A DNA stretch of 64,000 nucleotides from assembly GCA_019637265.1 (NCBI GenBank), contig JAHBVY010000001.1, forward strand, positions 1,178,001-1,242,000. The letters are read 5' to 3'. Under the pieces are notes generated by a model. The model searched no databases and was not told the origin of the DNA. It worked only from the letters and a program-made list of their open reading frames with translations. The DNA is from Polyangiaceae bacterium. Its GTDB lineage: Bacteria; Myxococcota_A; Polyangia; Polyangiales; Polyangiaceae. Both the position numbers and the translations under genes were made by a program. Positions 16,632 to 26,340 of the stretch are shown piece by piece. The first letter of the stretch is position 1, and each line of letters starts with the position of its first letter.

Positions 16632-18560
16632 TCAGCCCTCAGAGCTCATCGAAGGGCGCAATGAGGCCAGCGGCGACGACGCTCGCTCGGCGCCGGCCAC
16701 CTTGGCGTCCAGCTGCGTCACGATCGCCGCGAGCGTCGGGAACACTTCGTCAGGTGGGCCGACCATCACGGATCGGAGCTCGGCGAGCACCTGCTCGGCG
16801 TAGGCTGGGGTCACCGCGCCGGCGCGCCCCACCAGGATCTTCGGGTGCACGGTGCGGTCGTGCTCCTCACCGTCGCTCAAGAGCTCCTCGAACAGCTTCT
16901 CGCCCGGGCGCACGCCGATGAACTCGATTTTGATGTCGACGTCCGGCTCATACCCGCTCAGGCGGATCATGTCCTTGGCCAGGTCGACGATGCGCACCGG
17001 CTCCCCCATGTCGAGCACGAAGATCTCCCCGCCCTCGGCGAAGCTGGCGGCTTGCAGCACCAGCTGGCAAGCCTCCGCCGTGAGCATGAAGTAGCGGCGC
17101 ATGTCCGGGTGCGTCACCTGGACCGGGCCGCCCGCCGCAATTTGCTTACGGAAAATCGGGACCACGCTGCCCGCGCTGCCGAGCACGTTGCCGAAGCGCA
17201 CCGTGACGAAGCGCGTCTGCCCCTCCTTCGCCAGCGCCTGCAGGTACATCTCGGCCAGGCGCTTGGTGGCCCCCATCACGCTCGTCGGGTGAACTGCCTT
17301 GTCAGTCGAGATCTGGACGAAGGTCTCCACGCCGGCGGTGACGGAGGCGCGCGCCAAGGTGCGCGTGCCGAACACGTTGTTCTTCACCGCCTCCCCCGGG
17401 TTCCACTCCATCATCGGCACGTGCTTGTGCGCGGCGGCGTGGAACACCAGCTTCGGGCGATGCGCGTCGAGCACCTCGTCGATCCGCGGCTGGTCGCAGA
17501 TGTCGGCGATCACCGGCACCACATCGAGATCGGGGAACGAGGCGGTCAGCTCGCGATGCACCTCGAACAGCGCGTTCTCGCTGCGCTCCAGCAGCACCAG
17601 GCGGTCCGGCCGGAAGCGGCACACCTGACGGCAGAGCTCCGAGCCGATGCTCCCGCCCGCGCCGCTCACCAGCACCCGCGAGCCTGCGATCTGCGCGGAG
17701 ATGGCCTCGAGGTCCAAGACCACTTGGGCGCGGCCCAAGAGATCCTCGATCGCGATCGAGCGGATCCGTGAGAGGTTCACCTGACCACCGACGATCTCGT
17801 AAATCCCCGGGATGATCTTGACGGCGATCCCTCCCTCCTCACACTGCTGCGCCAGGCGCCGGATCACCGTGCTGGGGGCGTTGGCGATGGTGATGAGCAC
17901 CTGAGAGACTTCGTGCTTGGTGCACAGCTCCTTGAGCGAGTCAGTGGTGCCGAGCACCTTCAGGCCGTGGATCACGGCGCCCTGCTTCAGGAGATCGTCA
18001 TCCACGAAGCCGACGGGCTGGAAGCCGAGATCACGACGGCTCGCGAGCTCACGCGCCACGATCGCCCCCGCTTGACCCGCGCCGATCAGGAAGATGGGCG
18101 TGCCGCGCTCCCCCGGGCGGTGCCGCGCTGCCTCCGAGCGCTCCACCGTGATGCGCCGGAGCGCGCGCGCGCCGAGCACCCCCAAGGACGCCAGCCCCGC
18201 GTTGATGATCAGCACCCCTGTCGGGATCAGCGTGACCCGAAGCCAGGGGACCTCCGGCACCAGCCAGCCGGTCACGATCCGAATGACGAGCAAGATGGCC
18301 AGGCTGGTGCCGACCGCCATCGCGATCCGCACGGCCTCGTTCAGGCCCACGTAGCGCCACGCGAAGCGCCGCACCCCGAACACCACCAGCACCACGAACT
18401 CGAGCGACACCACGTACGGCATCAACAGCACGAGCCGCTTGAAGCCCCAGTCCGGCAGCTCACCGTCGAAGCGCACGAGGAAGGCAAGCCAGAACGCCAG
18501 CGCGAGCGCGCCGAGATCGATGGCGGCCTGCCCCAAGCGGTTGATCAGCACCCGGCTCAT
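16632..18560 (-). CDS. membrane nucleotide-sugar 4,6-dehydratase (PglF/CapD/FlaA1-like)
   Basis: The N-terminus has four membrane spans (about residues 10-130), then a first Rossmann domain (IFLIGAGQAGAIVAREL near 156) and a second catalytic one starting VLVSGAGGSIGSELC near 296. The active site reads ISTDKAVHPTSVMGATKR at about 417-434: Met replaces the usual Tyr of the YxxxK motif, with Lys at 433, as in PglF and FlaA1 enzymes. It should convert UDP-GlcNAc to the 4-keto-6-deoxy sugar, the substrate of the local aminotransferases. The Ser/Ala-rich tail is unconserved. It is the last gene of a minus-strand run from gmd onward. Confidence 0.9.
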   Translation of the reverse strand: MSRVLINRLGQAAIDLGALALAFWLAFLVRFDGELPDWGFKRLVLLMPYVVSLEFVVLVVFGVRRFAWRYVGLNEAVRIAMAVGTSLAILLVIRIVTGWLVPEVPWLRVTLIPTGVLIINAGLASLGVLGARALRRITVERSEAARHRPGERGTPIFLIGAGQAGAIVARELASRRDLGFQPVGFVDDDLLKQGAVIHGLKVLGTTDSLKELCTKHEVSQVLITIANAPSTVIRRLAQQCEEGGIAVKIIPGIYEIVGGQVNLSRIRSIAIEDLLGRAQVVLDLEAISAQIAGSRVLVSGAGGSIGSELCRQVCRFRPDRLVLLERSENALFEVHRELTASFPDLDVVPVIADICDQPRIDEVLDAHRPKLVFHAAAHKHVPMMEWNPGEAVKNNVFGTRTLARASVTAGVETFVQISTDKAVHPTSVMGATKRLAEMYLQALAKEGQTRFVTVRFGNVLGSAGSVVPIFRKQIAAGGPVQVTHPDMRRYFMLTAEACQLVLQAASFAEGGEIFVLDMGEPVRIVDLAKDMIRLSGYEPDVDIKIEFIGVRPGEKLFEELLSDGEEHDRTVHPKILVGRAGAVTPAYAEQVLAELRSVMVGPPDEVFPTLAAIVTQLDAKVAGAERASSPLASLRPSMSSEG

Positions 18561-18624
18561 CTCAAAACCCGACCTCGTGGCGTGTCATGACCCGGGCGCT
18601 CGCCGCTCGTCAATGCTGGGCCGC

Positions 18625-19824
18625 TCATCCAGCGCCAGCTCCGCGATAAGCTGCGCCTCGATACTCACCAGCCAGCCCCCGCGCGCAGTGGATGAGGCCC
18701 TGAGGCGCCCGGAGGTAGCGGCCACTCAGCGCCTCCCGCAAGTACCACACGGCCTCTTCCAGCTGAAACAACGCGAGCGCGCGGCGCCGCCAAGCGGCCT
18801 CGCGAGGCAGGGTGTCGAACGGGAATACCGAAGCGCCGCTCAGGAACGCCGGCGCCGCGGACCGCCAACCGGGGGCTCGGCTCCGCAGCCCGAGCACCAG
18901 CCGGTCGTAGAACCAGACGCGCTCGGCGCTGTGCTCCCAGTCGAGCAGCGTCATTTCACCTGACGGGCGCACCAGGACATTGCCTGGCTGCAAGTCGCCG
19001 TGGGTCCTCGTCAGCTCGAGCGACCCCAAGGCCGAGGCCTCCTCCGCCAGGCGCGCGAGCGCCCGCTCGGGGAGCCCCTCGAAGGCGTAGCGCTCGCGCA
19101 CAGCTGCTTCGAGCTGAGAAGCCAAGCTAACGAGCTGCTCGGCGCGCTCGAGCCCGGTGCAGGGGCGCTGCTCTGAGCGCGACCAGGCGTCGAGCGCCGT
19201 GAGGAGGCGGCCTAGCGCCGGCTGGCGCCGCCGCCACGGTGGGAGCCGCGCGAGCACCACGCCGCTCAGGAGTTCCTCCTCAATCCAGTCAGGTCCGTGG
19301 TCCAAAATCGGAGCGAAGGGCGCTGGCGCGACCCCCTGACGAGCGCTCCGCGCGGCGATCTCCCGCGTCAGCCCCTCGCGCGAGAAGCCAGCCTTGATGA
19401 AGCTCCGAGTGCGGCGCGTGGCGAAGCACAAGAGGCGCACGCGCTGGTTCCCCGGGAGCAGGACGCTCGCCTCCGGCGCCGAAATCCCTGGGGAAATGCT
19501 GAAGCCCGGCTGACCCAGGGCGCGGAGGCCGAGGCGAGCGCCGGCCAGCGTCCCCACCGCGAGCTGGGGGGCGATGCGCCAGCGCACCTCGGTGTAGCGC
19601 AGCGAGTCCTTGAGCCAGGCTCGCACGGCGCGGGTGGGGCGGTCAGCGTGGTAGGCGCTGAACAGCGGCTGGTACCACCAACGCTGACCATCCAGCGCTT
19701 CATCACGGGCGCCCAGCAGGGTCACCCGCTGCGGCTGCCCGCTGTAATCAGTCAGCCCAGCAGTCAAGCTCTCACGGAGGACCGCCTCGTAAGGCTCGCG
19801 CTCGCGCATCTCACGCACGTGCAT
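18625..19824 (-). CDS. APH/choline-kinase-like phosphotransferase, unknown acceptor
   Basis: The kinase-like C-terminal half carries the APH catalytic loop THGDLQPGNVLV near residue 275 and the metal-binding Asp in TLLDWEHS, so phosphotransfer is likely. The N-terminal 180 residues match no domain I can name and include a basic segment before FIKAGFSREGLTREIAARS, possibly the small-lobe lysine. The ATG shown overlaps the end of the thymidylate-kinase-like gene by 14 bases; the longer frame upstream only runs antiparallel through that gene's codons and is rejected. Coupling to a polymerase and a small-molecule kinase suggests a role in glycan or lipid-carrier phosphorylation. Confidence 0.75.
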   Translation of the reverse strand: MHVREMREREPYEAVLRESLTAGLTDYSGQPQRVTLLGARDEALDGQRWWYQPLFSAYHADRPTRAVRAWLKDSLRYTEVRWRIAPQLAVGTLAGARLGLRALGQPGFSISPGISAPEASVLLPGNQRVRLLCFATRRTRSFIKAGFSREGLTREIAARSARQGVAPAPFAPILDHGPDWIEEELLSGVVLARLPPWRRRQPALGRLLTALDAWSRSEQRPCTGLERAEQLVSLASQLEAAVRERYAFEGLPERALARLAEEASALGSLELTRTHGDLQPGNVLVRPSGEMTLLDWEHSAERVWFYDRLVLGLRSRAPGWRSAAPAFLSGASVFPFDTLPREAAWRRRALALFQLEEAVWYLREALSGRYLRAPQGLIHCARGLAGEYRGAAYRGAGAG

Positions 19825-20584
19825 CGACCACCCCCGCTCGCGTGAGCCAGCTCCAGAGCCGCGCGTGGATGACGCCCGGCGCCGCGGCGCCATCGAGCAC
19901 CACCGCCTGCGCACCCGGCGCCCTGCTGGGCGGCGCGGCCCGATCTGGCGCGCACGACACACCGTTAGGTACACTGACTTGCGCCGAGCCTCCCCGCGCC
20001 GCCTCCGCCCACGCGTCGTAGCGCGCGCGGCGCGCGGCGCGCACCGGCTCGGCATCGGGGAACGGCTCCTGTTTTGCGGCCATCCGCTCGCGCTGAGCCG
20101 CTTCATCCAACATCAGCAGGAAATGAGCGTCCGGGCGCGGGCACGCCCGAAGCACGCGCCGCACCACGCCGTGGGCGCGCGCCATCTGGGCCGGGAACCG
20201 CAGCTCCAAGTCGATCAGCGCGTCCTCCAGGTACCGATCACAGATCACGACCTCGCCACGCAGGCTCCAAAACCGCACCTTGATCGCGAGCTGGAGCAGC
20301 GCGTCCAAGCACGCGACGAGGAGCCACAGCTCCGACACGCCAGGGCGCTGAAAGGCGCGCTCCCGCTCGGCGCTGGGGCCGGGCTGCGGCAACACCCCAC
20401 GCTTCGCGCGCCGTAGCCGGCGCCGCAGGGCGTCGAGCTCCGGGCCATAGCCGGGGCGGAACCAGCACACCCGCACCACGTGGCCACGCCTCGAGAGGGC
20501 GCCCTCGAGCAGCTGAAGCTGCGTCGACTTCCCGGCGCAGTCCACCCCAGAGAACGCCACCACGGCTCCCTTGCGTCTCGTCAC
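19811..20584 (-). CDS. thymidylate-kinase-like P-loop kinase
   Basis: GVDCAGKSTQLQLLEGAL near residue 13 is a Walker A loop of the dTMP kinase type, VVICDRYLEDALIDL near 125 holds the Asp-Arg-Tyr motif, and AAQRERMAAKQEPF is a LID-like Arg-rich region. The 257 residues exceed the usual 210 because of a C-terminal Ala/Pro-rich extension. Relatives within capsule loci are common and are not the housekeeping dTMP kinase. Its GTG overlaps the polymerase stop (GTGA) and its 3' end overlaps the APH-like gene, so the three are co-translated. The phosphate acceptor is unknown. Confidence 0.78.
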   Translation of the reverse strand: MTRRKGAVVAFSGVDCAGKSTQLQLLEGALSRRGHVVRVCWFRPGYGPELDALRRRLRRAKRGVLPQPGPSAERERAFQRPGVSELWLLVACLDALLQLAIKVRFWSLRGEVVICDRYLEDALIDLELRFPAQMARAHGVVRRVLRACPRPDAHFLLMLDEAAQRERMAAKQEPFPDAEPVRAARRARYDAWAEAARGGSAQVSVPNGVSCAPDRAAPPSRAPGAQAVVLDGAAAPGVIHARLWSWLTRAGVVDARA

Positions 20585-22068
20585 GCGCGCCTCTCTCGTT
20601 CACGTAGGGCGACAAACGGTTTACCGTTTGTCGTCCTCAAATCAGCAACTGGAGCGGGGCGAAGGGAAGCAGCGGCGCGCGGAGAGCCCGGAAAAGCGCG
20701 CCCTCGCCTCGCATGGGGGCGTTTTTCCGGGCTCGCGTGGTGGCGAGCTGATCGCCGCTCCAAGGCGGCCCCGGCGAGCACCGCCCCCACCATGAAGAAG
20801 TAAGTCCCCAAGCCGATGTCCGCCCCCGCCAGGCAGGCCGCGAGCCCACCCACCACGAAGGCCGCCGCCGCGCGATCTCGACGCCCGCTGAGGACGCGCG
20901 CCCAGCGCATCGCCAACGCGAAGAGGAGGGTCAGCCCCACGAGGCCCAGATCCCCGAGCAAGCGCACGCCGGTCACGCCGGGCGTCGGCGTGCGTTTGTA
21001 CTTGAGGTGCAGCCACTCCATGTAGGGCGTCACCGCCAAGTCGGCGCCACCGAAGCCGAAGCCGAAGATGGAGTGCAGCGGCTGGTCCATGAACACCCAG
21101 AAGACATAGAGATCTTTCTGCTGCTCGAAGTCGCCGTCACCGAAGATGCGCTGGATGAGGCGCGCCTCCACCAAGTCGACGATGAACCCGACGCTCGAGG
21201 CGAGCACCACCGTAGCGCCCACCACCCCAAACAGGATCACGAGCTGACGCCCGCCACCCCAGATCAGGGAGAGCACCACCACCCCCATCAGGCCGAGCAC
21301 GACCGCGCTCCAAGCCGAGGTGGAGAAGGTCAGGAACACGACCAAGAGCAGCGCGGGGAGCCACCAAGGGCGGCTCAGCGAGAGCGACGAGCGGTAGAAG
21401 CGCTCCGCCACCACGTAGATGAGCAAGAGCGCCGCCACCGAGCCCAGGCTCTTCGGCTCGCCGCTGAGGCCACCGAGCCGCGGGATAGACAGCCCGGCGT
21501 ATGGAAGCACGCCTGCATCCCCCGTGGTGAGCACCGTGGCGAGCCCGGTGCCGAGCCAGTACACGCCCCCCGCGAGCACGCTCGTCAGCACCCCGCAGGC
21601 CAAGCCGAGCAGCGCCGCGCGGCAGTCCGACGCGCGCCGAGCCCACAGCGGCACCGCCAGGACCGCCAGGAACTGACCCAACATGCTGACGAACTGGACC
21701 GGCATCTTGAGCGTCGTCTGGGCGGCGCCCGTCCCTGCCTCCATCGCCGCCGCGAACCGGTAGCGCTCGAGCACCGTGTACTCGAAGTACATCCACACCA
21801 GGCTCACGATCGCGGCGTAGACCACGAGCCACAGCGCGAGGCTGGCGCGCGACTCGCGCACCACCCCCCCCGACCCCCGCCGAATCACTGCGAGGCCGAT
21901 CGCGAGCGGCCCGATGATCTTGAACCAGTCGACGCCCACCCCGATGTTCAGGCGCGGCACGATCAGCGGGAGCGCCGCGCCGAGCAAGAACAGGAACGCG
22001 GTGGGCCTCACCGCCGCCGTCACCAGCAGGGCGACGAAGTACCCGATGAACAGGCCGCTCTCGATCAT
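20581..22068 (-). CDS. O-antigen ligase/polymerase-like membrane protein with repeat-encoded tail
   Basis: About eleven hydrophobic spans cover residues 1-430, with a long periplasmic loop near 300-370 (FWVFMDQPLHSIFGFGFGGADLAVTPYMEW), as in Wzy-type polymerases. It probably polymerises or ligates the lipid-linked repeat unit. The last 50 residues are hydrophilic and basic, unlike the rest; ASLRPAPVADLRTTNGKPFV there is encoded by repeat family A and closely matches a segment of the kinase at 36552. The stop overlaps the next GTG start, so the repeat has been accommodated without breaking coupling. The natural C-terminus may have been about residue 440. Confidence 0.8.
   Translation of the reverse strand: MIESGLFIGYFVALLVTAAVRPTAFLFLLGAALPLIVPRLNIGVGVDWFKIIGPLAIGLAVIRRGSGGVVRESRASLALWLVVYAAIVSLVWMYFEYTVLERYRFAAAMEAGTGAAQTTLKMPVQFVSMLGQFLAVLAVPLWARRASDCRAALLGLACGVLTSVLAGGVYWLGTGLATVLTTGDAGVLPYAGLSIPRLGGLSGEPKSLGSVAALLLIYVVAERFYRSSLSLSRPWWLPALLLVVFLTFSTSAWSAVVLGLMGVVVLSLIWGGGRQLVILFGVVGATVVLASSVGFIVDLVEARLIQRIFGDGDFEQQKDLYVFWVFMDQPLHSIFGFGFGGADLAVTPYMEWLHLKYKRTPTPGVTGVRLLGDLGLVGLTLLFALAMRWARVLSGRRDRAAAAFVVGGLAACLAGADIGLGTYFFMVGAVLAGAALERRSARHHASPEKRPHARRGRAFPGSPRAAASLRPAPVADLRTTNGKPFVALRERERRA
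20611..20661. repeat. family A palindromic repeat, copy within a polymerase gene
   Basis: The copy contains ACAAACGGTTTACCGTTTGT, a perfect nine-base inverted repeat with a two-base centre, followed by TCGTCCTCAAATCAGCAACT and a GCGAAGGGAAGC tail. The copy at about 36620 matches over 51 bases with six differences. Diverged copies are at 13211 and 60837. Here it is read in frame as part of a membrane protein tail. Confidence 0.85.
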
Positions 22069-22244
22069 AGGCGCTCGGCGTCCCTCGCCCGATCACGTCG
22101 GCGTGGGCCGGCCTCGTGGCGACTCAAGCGCCTCACGCCGCGCCGTACCCTGAAAGGCTCGCTCGCCACGGGTGGCAGTCGAACAGCTAAGCTGACGAGG
22201 ATGCTGCTGCGTCACCGAGCAGCCAGGCTGACGAAATCGCCCCC
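22069..22244. other. intergenic gap, polymerase to GDP-fucose synthase
   Basis: The 176 bases contain two GCTGACGA repeats (about 22189 and 22229) flanking a small hairpin, GCTGCT and AGCAGC at 22203-22223. I see no open frame with conserved content and no clear promoter for the downstream minus-strand genes. Confidence 0.4.
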
Positions 22245-23177
22245 TCACCGCGACTCCGTCATCCACCGATACGTCCGCTCGAGCCCTTGCGTGAGCTTCA
22301 CCTGCGCCTCGAAGCCGACCTGCGCCTTCGCTCGGCTGACGTCCAGGCGCCGCCGGGGCTGACCATTTGGCTGCGAGCTGTCCCAGCGCACCTCCCCGCG
22401 GTAGCCCGTGAGCCGCTGCACCAGCTCCGCCAGCTCACGGATCGAGATCTCCTCACCCGAGCCGAGGTTGAGCGGCTCGGAGGACTCATAGCGCTCGAGC
22501 GTGGCGACCAGCCCCTCGGCGCAGTCCTCCACGTAGAAGAACTCCCGCGTGGGGCTGCCGTCACCCCACAGCACCACCTCCGGTGCACCCGCAAGCTTTG
22601 CCTCGTGGAATTTACGCAGCATCGCCGGGATCACGTGGCTCGACTGGAGGTCGAAGTTGTCGCGCGGCCCGTACAGGTTCACCGGGTACACCACGCAGGA
22701 GTTGAAGCCGTACTGCTCGCGGTAGGCCGCGCTCTGCACGCCTAAGATCTTCTTGGCGATCCCGTAGGGCGCGTTGGTCTCCTCCGGGTAGCCGTTCCAG
22801 AGGTCGTCCTCCTTGAAGGGCACGGGGGTGAACTTGGGGTAGGCGCAGATGGTCCCCGCGGCCACCAGCTTCGTCACGCCGGCGCGCCACGCCTCGTGGA
22901 TGAGCTGGATGCCCATCATCGCGTTCTCGTAGAAGAACCTCCCCGGGTTCTCACGGTTGGCGCCGATGCCGCCCACCTGCGCCGCGAGGTGGATCACCAG
23001 CTCAGGCCGATGATCCGCGAGCAGGCGCCGCACCGCCGCGCCGTCCACCAGATCATACTCGCTGCTGCGAGGGACCACGATGTCCGTCACCCCGCGCTCA
23101 CGGAGCCGCTCCACCACGAAGCTCCCGAGGAAGCCCGCCCCCCCCGTCACCAATACCCGACGCCCTTTGAGTTCCAT
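22245..23177 (-). CDS. fcl: GDP-L-fucose synthase
   Basis: This epimerase-reductase turns GDP-4-keto-6-deoxy-mannose into GDP-L-fucose using NADPH. The Rossmann motif is [18 protein letters not shown] near residue 8, the catalytic [10 protein letters not shown] and NAPYGIAKK segments (Ser/Thr with Tyr-x-x-x-Lys) lie near 105-143, and [20 protein letters not shown] is a family signature. Its 310 residues match the usual length. AGGAG lies ten bases before the ATG. It is 11 bases downstream of gmd, which makes its substrate. Confidence 0.95.
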   Translation of the reverse strand: MELKGRRVLVTGGAGFLGSFVVERLRERGVTDIVVPRSSEYDLVDGAAVRRLLADHRPELVIHLAAQVGGIGANRENPGRFFYENAMMGIQLIHEAWRAGVTKLVAAGTICAYPKFTPVPFKEDDLWNGYPEETNAPYGIAKKILGVQSAAYREQYGFNSCVVYPVNLYGPRDNFDLQSSHVIPAMLRKFHEAKLAGAPEVVLWGDGSPTREFFYVEDCAEGLVATLERYESSEPLNLGSGEEISIRELAELVQRLTGYRGEVRWDSSQPNGQPRRRLDVSRAKAQVGFEAQVKLTQGLERTYRWMTESR

Positions 23178-23188
23178 GGTCGGCTCCT

Positions 23189-24217
23189 TCAGCGCCCCGC
23201 GAGGCGCTCGCGGCTCTGGTGCTCCTTCATCGCCTGCTCTTCCCGCGCCAGCACCAGATCAGCGCGGATCATCATCTGAACCAGCTCCTCGAAGCCGACC
23301 TTCGGCTCCCAGCCGAGCACCTCCCGCGCCTTGCTGTAGTCGCCCAGGAGCAGGTCCACCTCCGCCGGGCGCTCGTAGCGCGGGTCGTGCAAGACGTGCT
23401 CGCGGTAGTCGAGGTCCAACGCCCGAAACGCGACCTCCAGGAACTCACGCACGCTGTGGGTCTCCCCCGTGGCGAGCACGTAGTCCGTAGGCTCGTCCGC
23501 CTGGAGCATGCGCCACATCCCCTCCACGTAGTCGCCCGCGAACCCCCAGTCGCGCTTGGCCTCCAAGTTGCCGAGGTAGAGCTTGTCTTGCAGGCCGAGC
23601 TTGATGCGGCAGGCCGCCCGCGTGATTTTCCGTGTGACGAAAGTCTCGCCGCGGCGCGGGCTCTCGTGGTTGAACAAGATGCCGTTGACGGCGTACATGC
23701 CGTAGCCCTCGCGGTAGTTCTGGGTGATGTAGAAGGCGTAGGCCTTGGCCGCGGCGTAGGGGCTCCGCGGGTGGAAGGGCGTGGTCTCCCGCTGGGGCAC
23801 CTCGTGCACCTTGCCGTAGAGCTCACTGCTCGAAGCTTGGTAGTAGCGCGCCTTGAGGTTCAGCCGCCGCGTCGCCTCGAGCAGCCGCACGGCGCCCAGC
23901 CCGCTGACCTCGCTGGTGTACTCCGGGATGTCGAAGCTCACCCGCACGTGGCTCTGCGCCCCCAGGTTGTAGATCTCGTCAGGCTTGGACTCCTCTAGCG
24001 CGTTGGCGAGCGACGTGGAGTCGTTCAAATCGCCGTACACGAGCCGCAGCCGCACCGCCTCCCGATGAGGATCTTGGTACAGGTGGTCGATGCGGCTGGT
24101 GTTGAAGGAGGAGGAGCGGCGCACGAGGCCCCACACCTCGTACCCCTTCTCGAGTAAGAGCTCGGCGAGGTAAGAGCCGTCTTGGCCGGTGATCCCGGTG
24201 ATGAGTGCTCGCTTCAT
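23189..24217 (-). CDS. gmd: GDP-mannose 4,6-dehydratase
   Basis: The enzyme converts GDP-D-mannose to GDP-4-keto-6-deoxy-D-mannose, the first step to GDP-fucose. [20 protein letters not shown] is the NADP-binding start, [19 protein letters not shown] is the substrate-binding signature, [15 protein letters not shown] holds the catalytic Ser-Glu, and [10 protein letters not shown] is the Tyr-x-x-x-Lys pair. [18 protein letters not shown] and [13 protein letters not shown] are diagnostic of Gmd. The length of 342 is usual. It starts the minus-strand run that continues through the fucose synthase, polymerase, kinases and dehydratase. Confidence 0.97.
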   Translation of the reverse strand: MKRALITGITGQDGSYLAELLLEKGYEVWGLVRRSSSFNTSRIDHLYQDPHREAVRLRLVYGDLNDSTSLANALEESKPDEIYNLGAQSHVRVSFDIPEYTSEVSGLGAVRLLEATRRLNLKARYYQASSSELYGKVHEVPQRETTPFHPRSPYAAAKAYAFYITQNYREGYGMYAVNGILFNHESPRRGETFVTRKITRAACRIKLGLQDKLYLGNLEAKRDWGFAGDYVEGMWRMLQADEPTDYVLATGETHSVREFLEVAFRALDLDYREHVLHDPRYERPAEVDLLLGDYSKAREVLGWEPKVGFEELVQMMIRADLVLAREEQAMKEHQSRERLAGR

Positions 24218-24404
24218 GATTCGTTGAAAGTCCTGTCACCCCACGCCCGAGCCCCCCAGCGGGCGCGGGAGCCTACCACATGACGATCTCACGCCACCCG
24301 CCGCGCTCGTCCGGCGCCAGCTCGCTTCCATGCCTTGACAGCCACGTCCGGCCGCCAGGATCCACCCCGAGCCGTGGCGCCACGCGGGGGTGGCGAGGCC
24401 GGCC

Positions 24405-25556
24405 ATGAAGCCGCTCTTGGTGCTCAACCAGAGCCAGTCACCCGCGTTCCAGCAGCTGATCGAGGCCGCCGCCGCGCCAGCACCCGTCTGCTTCCTGAAC
24501 GGGCAAGGCTACCCGACGACGCGGCCTGGCAGCAGCACGCAAGCCGCCCCCACCTACGATCGGCGCTCCATCCCACGCCGCGCGGGCTCCTGGCTCGCCT
24601 ACTTGGGATCCGCGCTCCGCGCGGGACACGCCGAGGACGCCTTCCTGCTCGCGGTCACCAACCCGCCCTTCCTTCCTCACCTGGCTTGGGGTTTGGCGAG
24701 GAGCCGAGGCCGTCGTTATGGCCTCCTCATCTGGGACATCTACCCGGAGCACCTGCACCAAATCGGGTGGCTCACCCCAAGGTCCCCCATCTCGCGCGCC
24801 TTCACCCACCTCAACACCCGCGCGCTCGAAGGCGCCGACTTCGTGGTCACCATCGGGGACCGCATGGCGGAGACGCTTCGGCGAGGGCGCTCGCTCCCGA
24901 ACCTCCACGTGATCCCGAACGGGGCCGACACGGAGGTGCTGAGGCCGCTGCCGCGCGCGGAGAACCCGCTCCGCGCGCGCCTGGGCATCCAAGAGGACCA
25001 GCTGGTGGTGATGTACTCGGGCAACCTGGGCGCCACCCATGGCCTCGGCGGGCTGCTCGACGCGGCGGAAGCCTTACGAGACGACCCACGCATCTGCTTC
25101 CGCGTGATCGCGGAGGGGCTCGGGCGCGCTGCGCTGGAGCGCGCCGTTCGGGACCGGCACCTGACGAACATCCAGCTCCACGATCCAGTCAGCTGGAGTG
25201 ACTTTCCAGCGCTGCAGGCGCTGGCTGACGTCGCGGTGGTCACGCAAGCGCCGGGCACGGAGCACCTCTCGGTGCCTAGCAAGACCTACTCCGCCATGGC
25301 GGCGGGCGCGGCGCTGCTCGCGCTCACCGCGCCGGGCAGCGACTTGGGGAGGCTCGTGATGGATCACCGGCTGGGCCTCGCCTGCGCCTTCGACGCCGGC
25401 TCCGAGATCACGCAGGCGCTCCGGCGCTGGCGTGAGGAGCCGAACGAGCTCGCAGGGTATCAGCAGCGCGCGCGGGCGCTGGCCAAAGCCGAGTACAGCA
25501 CCACCCGCATCACCGCGCGCTGGCGCGAGCTGCTCCAACCTGCCTTGAGCAGGTAG
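24405..25556 (+). CDS. glycosyltransferase family 4 protein
   Basis: The ATG opening MKPLLVLNQSQSPAFQQL is preferred, with GCGAGG nine bases upstream. YGLLIWDIYPEHLHQIGWL near residue 110 is typical of the WbuB-like glycosyltransferases that often accompany amino-sugar or fucose loci. VIPNGADTEVLRPL and LVVMYSGNLGATHGLGGLLDAAE mark the linker and C-terminal domain; SVPSKTYSAMAAGAALLAL supplies the donor-binding region. The gene is divergent from gmd with a 187-base gap, and ends convergent with the sugar transferase. Confidence 0.9.
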   Translation: MKPLLVLNQSQSPAFQQLIEAAAAPAPVCFLNGQGYPTTRPGSSTQAAPTYDRRSIPRRAGSWLAYLGSALRAGHAEDAFLLAVTNPPFLPHLAWGLARSRGRRYGLLIWDIYPEHLHQIGWLTPRSPISRAFTHLNTRALEGADFVVTIGDRMAETLRRGRSLPNLHVIPNGADTEVLRPLPRAENPLRARLGIQEDQLVVMYSGNLGATHGLGGLLDAAEALRDDPRICFRVIAEGLGRAALERAVRDRHLTNIQLHDPVSWSDFPALQALADVAVVTQAPGTEHLSVPSKTYSAMAAGAALLALTAPGSDLGRLVMDHRLGLACAFDAGSEITQALRRWREEPNELAGYQQRARALAKAEYSTTRITARWRELLQPALSR

Positions 25557-25719
25557 CGCCGCGGGCCGCGGCGGGCCCAACCCCCCGATCCTCATGCGCC
25601 GCACCCCCAATCCACTGCTTCTAAAGTAACGATGTCTGACGATTAGCTCCTCAGAGCATGGCGCCTTGACTTGGCATGGCGCCTTGCTCCGGCGCCGCTT
25701 CGTCAGCCGGGCTCATGTG
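25557..25719. other. convergent intergenic gap with short direct repeats
   Basis: GCATGGCGCCTTG occurs at about 25657 and again at 25675 as a direct repeat, next to a relatively AT-rich stretch around 25620-25650. A partial CCAACCCCCC near 25578 resembles the family B core. No gene or T-run terminator is visible. Confidence 0.4.
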
Positions 25720-26340
25720 CTACTGCTCGACGTCGGCGGCAGATTGATCGTTGAGCTGACCTTCACCCAACAATACCACGCGGAAAGTCTTCAGCAGGAT
25801 CTGGATGTCGCCCAGCACCGTCCAGGTTCGCGCGTACTCGGCGTCGAAGGCCAGCCGCGCGCTCCGCACCAGGGCGTTGCGCCCGTTGATTTGCGCGAGG
25901 CCCGTGAGCCCGGGCTTCACCTGGAGGATGGCCTCGTAAGGCTCCGGATAGGCCTCCACCGACAAGCGCAGCGCCGGACGCGGCCCCACCCAGCTCATCT
26001 CCCCGCGCAGGATGTTCAGCACCTGGGGCAGTTCATCCAAGCTGAAGCGGCGCGCGAACAGCCCCACCTTGGTGAAGCGCGGATCGTTCGCCTCCGCGTA
26101 CAGCCCGGCGCCGATGTGCTCCGCGTTCTCCACCATGGTGCGCAGCTTGAACACCGTGAAATCTTGGCCGTGGCGGCCGACGCGCACCTGACGGAACAGC
26201 GCGCCACCAGGGCTCTCGAGGCGGATCGCGAGCCCCAACGCCAGCGACACCGGCAGCACCAGCGGCGCGCTCAACGCGCAGAGCGTGAGATCGAGCGCGC
26301 GCTTGGCGAGCTCGCTCCCGCCAGCCTCCGATCGCGTCAC
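25720..26340 (-). CDS. initiating sugar transferase (PglC/WcaJ C-terminal type)
   Basis: This monotopic membrane phosphoglycosyl transferase would load the first sugar-1-phosphate onto undecaprenyl phosphate. The single hydrophobic re-entrant segment is at residues 14-40 (ALDLTLCALSAPLVLPVSLALG), followed by FRQVRVGRHGQDFTVFKLRTM, RFSLDELPQVLNILRGEMS (the Asp-Glu catalytic dyad) and VGPRPALR. At 206 residues it is the short PglC/EpsL form. Its GTG overlaps the stop of the GNAT gene as GTGA, indicating coupling; the longer open frame is rejected for that reason. The C-terminal SAADVEQ is not conserved. Confidence 0.9.
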   Translation of the reverse strand: MTRSEAGGSELAKRALDLTLCALSAPLVLPVSLALGLAIRLESPGGALFRQVRVGRHGQDFTVFKLRTMVENAEHIGAGLYAEANDPRFTKVGLFARRFSLDELPQVLNILRGEMSWVGPRPALRLSVEAYPEPYEAILQVKPGLTGLAQINGRNALVRSARLAFDAEYARTWTVLGDIQILLKTFRVVLLGEGQLNDQSAADVEQ

